Positions 61,766 through 64,000 of a stretch of 64,000 bases of DNA are shown in pieces; position 1 is the first letter of the stretch; each line of letters starts with the position of its first letter. The notes under the pieces are model-generated. The model saw only the letters and a list, made by a program, of their open reading frames with translations, was not told the origin of the DNA and ran no database searches. This DNA is from UBA6772 sp965183875 (GTDB lineage Bacteria; Bacteroidota; Bacteroidia; Flavobacteriales; UBA7430), in assembly GCA_965183875.1 (NCBI GenBank), contig CBCYMK010000002.1:62001-126000 (forward strand). The letters are read 5' to 3'. The translations under genes were made by a program, and so were the position numbers.

Positions 61766-64000
61766 ATGAGCGACTTGACTTTCACTTTACCCTTTAGTAA
61801 AATTAAAATGACCGACATACTACAAGTAGGAGGTAAGAATGCTTCTTTAGGTGAGATGATACAAAATCTCACTCCTTTAGGAGTCGAAGTTCCAGATGGA
61901 TTTGCAATTACAGTAGATGCCTATAAGTGCTTTATAGAGTATAATAATTTAAGCGATTCTATACACGAAATTGTTAGCAATACCAATGTCGATGATGTGG
62001 TAGATTTGAGAAAGAACGGAATGAAAGTCCGTCAGATTATTCGAGAAGGGAAGTTTCCAAACGACATGTCTGAGGCAATATTGAAGGCTTATAAAGATTT
62101 ATCCTTTCAATATGGTACTGAACTTACTGATGTTGCTGTACGTTCTTCTGCAACAGCCGAAGATTTACCAGATGCTTCTTTTGCAGGGCAACAAGAGACC
62201 TATTTAAATGTTAGGGGAGATGAAGCACTATTGAGCTCAGTACGGAATTGTATTGCATCCTTGTTTACCGATAGAGCCATTTCTTACAGAGAATTATTCA
62301 ATTTCGATCACTTCGAAGTAGGCCTTTCTGTAGGGGTTCAAAAAATGGTTCGTTCAGATTTAGCTTCTTCTGGTGTGGCATTTTCTTTAGATACTGAAAG
62401 TGGATTTAAAGATGTAGTATTAATTAACGGTGCTTTTGGACTTGGGGAAATGGTTGTTCAAGGTGCTGTAAACCCAGATGAGTTTTTGGTATTTAAACCC
62501 ACTTTAGAGAAAGGTTTCAATTCCATTATTGAAAAGAAATTGGGTGTGAAGGAAATCAAAATGATTTACGGATCTAACCCTGGTGAAATGGTGCGCACAA
62601 TTCCTGTAGAAAAACAAAACCAAAAGAAGTTTTGTGTAGATGATGAGCAGGTAATCCAAATTGCCAAATGGGTTACTATAATAGAGAAGTATTATACTGA
62701 GCTAAGAGGAACTTACTGTCCCATGGATGTAGAATGGGCCATAGATGGTTTAACAAATCGTTTGTTTATAGTACAAGCCAGACCCGAAACAATTCACTCA
62801 CAAAGACAAGGGGCAAACCTAATAGAATATAAAATTAAGGACGAAAATAGAGCAGAAAAGAAATTAGTAAACGGTATAGCGGTAGGAGATAAGGTTTCCT
62901 CCGGAAAAGTGAAAATACTGTACAGTTTAGACGGTAGAGATGGGAGTACCGATGGAGCTGATTTTAAAGCTGGCGATGTACTGGTAACCGATATGACTGA
63001 TCCAGATTGGGAGCCACTAATGAAAAAGGCGGCTGCTATTGTAACCAATAAAGGTGGGCGTACTTGTCATGCAGCAATTATTGCTAGAGAAATGGGTGTT
63101 CCTGCCATTGTAGGTTGTGGCGATGCTACAGACATTTTGAAAAATGGAATGGAAGTAACCATTTCCTGTGCCGAAGGAGATACTGGTTTTGTGTATTCGG
63201 GAGTAATTCCTTTTGAAATCACAGAAACCGATTTGTCTGATCTTCCTACAGTTGAGGTGCCAATTATGCTAAATGTAGCTTCTCCAGACATGGCTTTCCA
63301 ATTTAGCCATATCCCCAATTCGGGTGTAGGTTTGGCTCGACAAGAATTTATTATTAACAATTATATTCAAGTACATCCTTTGGCTTTAATGAAGCATAAG
63401 AAACTTGAAGATCCAGAATTGACAGCCTCGATCGAAAAATTAACTGAAGGTTATGAAAATGAAGAAGCCTTCTTTGTAAAACGCCTCTCTTATGGGATTG
63501 CTAAAATTGCATCTGCATTTTATCCTAATAAGGTAATTGTTCGTTTTTCAGATTTCAAATCCAACGAATATTTCAATATGCTAGGAGGTAAGTATTTTGA
63601 GCCTAGCGAAGAGAATCCAATGATTGGATGGCGTGGTGCTTCAAGATATTATTCTGACAGCTATAAGCCTGCTTTTGGTTGGGAATGTAAAGCTATTAAA
63701 AGAGTTAGAGAGAAAATGGGCTTAGACAATGTTACCGTAATGGTTCCCTTTTGTAGAACTGTTGATGAGCTACACAAGGTATACGAGGTAATGGATGAAT
63801 ATGATTTACGTAGAGGAGAAAATGGATTGGAAGTTTTCCTTATGGCAGAGCTACCTTCTAATATAATATGTGCCGATTTGTTTGCGCCTCATATAGATGG
63901 TTTCTCTATAGGTTCGAACGATCTTACGCAACTAACTTTAGGACTCGATAGAGACTCTGCTTTGGTTGCCCATGTTTACGACGAACGAAACCCTGCTATA
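61766..64000 (+). CDS. ppsA: Phosphoenolpyruvate synthase, truncated by window end
   Basis: The first 745 codons of PEP synthase (pyruvate, water dikinase), which makes PEP from pyruvate and ATP for gluconeogenesis. The N-terminal ATP-grasp domain is clear (VGGKNASLGEMI, VRSSATAEDLPDASFAGQQET, QKMVRSDLASSGVAFSLD), the swivelling domain carries the phospho-His in GGRTCHAAIIAREMGVPAIVG, and the C-terminal TIM barrel has GVGLARQEFIINN, VIVRFSDFKSNEY, GWRGASRYY and GSNDLTQLTLGLDRDS. The reading frame is uninterrupted to the window edge and about 60 residues would remain. ATG at 61766 is preceded by a promoter motif. Confidence 0.95.
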   Translation, partial: MSDLTFTLPFSKIKMTDILQVGGKNASLGEMIQNLTPLGVEVPDGFAITVDAYKCFIEYNNLSDSIHEIVSNTNVDDVVDLRKNGMKVRQIIREGKFPNDMSEAILKAYKDLSFQYGTELTDVAVRSSATAEDLPDASFAGQQETYLNVRGDEALLSSVRNCIASLFTDRAISYRELFNFDHFEVGLSVGVQKMVRSDLASSGVAFSLDTESGFKDVVLINGAFGLGEMVVQGAVNPDEFLVFKPTLEKGFNSIIEKKLGVKEIKMIYGSNPGEMVRTIPVEKQNQKKFCVDDEQVIQIAKWVTIIEKYYTELRGTYCPMDVEWAIDGLTNRLFIVQARPETIHSQRQGANLIEYKIKDENRAEKKLVNGIAVGDKVSSGKVKILYSLDGRDGSTDGADFKAGDVLVTDMTDPDWEPLMKKAAAIVTNKGGRTCHAAIIAREMGVPAIVGCGDATDILKNGMEVTISCAEGDTGFVYSGVIPFEITETDLSDLPTVEVPIMLNVASPDMAFQFSHIPNSGVGLARQEFIINNYIQVHPLALMKHKKLEDPELTASIEKLTEGYENEEAFFVKRLSYGIAKIASAFYPNKVIVRFSDFKSNEYFNMLGGKYFEPSEENPMIGWRGASRYYSDSYKPAFGWECKAIKRVREKMGLDNVTVMVPFCRTVDELHKVYEVMDEYDLRRGENGLEVFLMAELPSNIICADLFAPHIDGFSIGSNDLTQLTLGLDRDSALVAHVYDERNPAI

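Overview
The window looks like a chromosomal segment of a low-GC, probably marine bacterium of the Bacteroidota, order Flavobacteriales. Evidence: Bacteroidetes-type promoters (TAnnTTTG) ahead of many genes, several secreted proteins with type IX secretion (T9SS) C-terminal domains, an L11-L1-L10-L7/L12-RpoB-RpoC block with flavobacterial protein sequences, a kmo-kynU pair, and 'GC.D..A.NY....DDGSC' cysteine repeats in exported lipoproteins. I see no phage, integrase, insertion sequence or CRISPR array.

Layout. 0-6.6 kb: an exported protein, an M20 amidohydrolase/SDR pair, four small lipoproteins sharing a cysteine repeat, and a badly frameshifted MBL-fold hydrolase. 6.6-15 kb: kynurenine pathway genes, a UbiA-like membrane protein, gcvP and a large T9SS adhesin-like protein. 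15-28 kb: TauE/SafE permease, methyltransferase, ZIP transporter, Maf, a zinc-ribbon SDR, a PETase-like secreted esterase, an acyl-CoA carboxylase subunit, a UbiA prenyltransferase, a four-gene overlapping operon and bipA. 28-32.5 kb: a degraded accessory region with a frameshifted beta-helix T9SS protein and two tandem ~1,010-bp copies of another secreted-protein gene. 32.5-44.6 kb: Rieske oxygenase/amino-acid permease pair, M14 carboxypeptidase, recF-DUF721, a TPR protein, ribH, an MFS exporter, a GreA-like protein, a DEAD-box helicase and a histidine kinase/response regulator pair. 44.8-58.1 kb: tRNA-Thr/Tyr/Gly-tuf-tRNA-Trp-secE-nusG-rplKAJL-rpoBC-DUF3467. 58.2-64 kb: a DUF3105 secreted protein, a small nth operon and the first 745 codons of ppsA.

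Sequence quality matters. rpoB, which must be intact in a living cell, carries a one-base insertion, as do the TauE/SafE, ZIP and acyl-CoA carboxylase genes. gcvP and the MBL hydrolase each carry a dense cluster of indels, and the 28-32 kb region has many more. Most of these breaks are probably consensus errors, so genes called broken here should not be taken as dead without read-level checks.

The most interesting candidates are the PETase-like hydrolase at 19.8 kb with its duplicated C-terminal module (shared with the DUF3105 protein at 58.2 kb), the lipoprotein array at 2.9-6.6 kb, the tandem T9SS gene array, and the zinc-ribbon SDR lacking its catalytic tyrosine.
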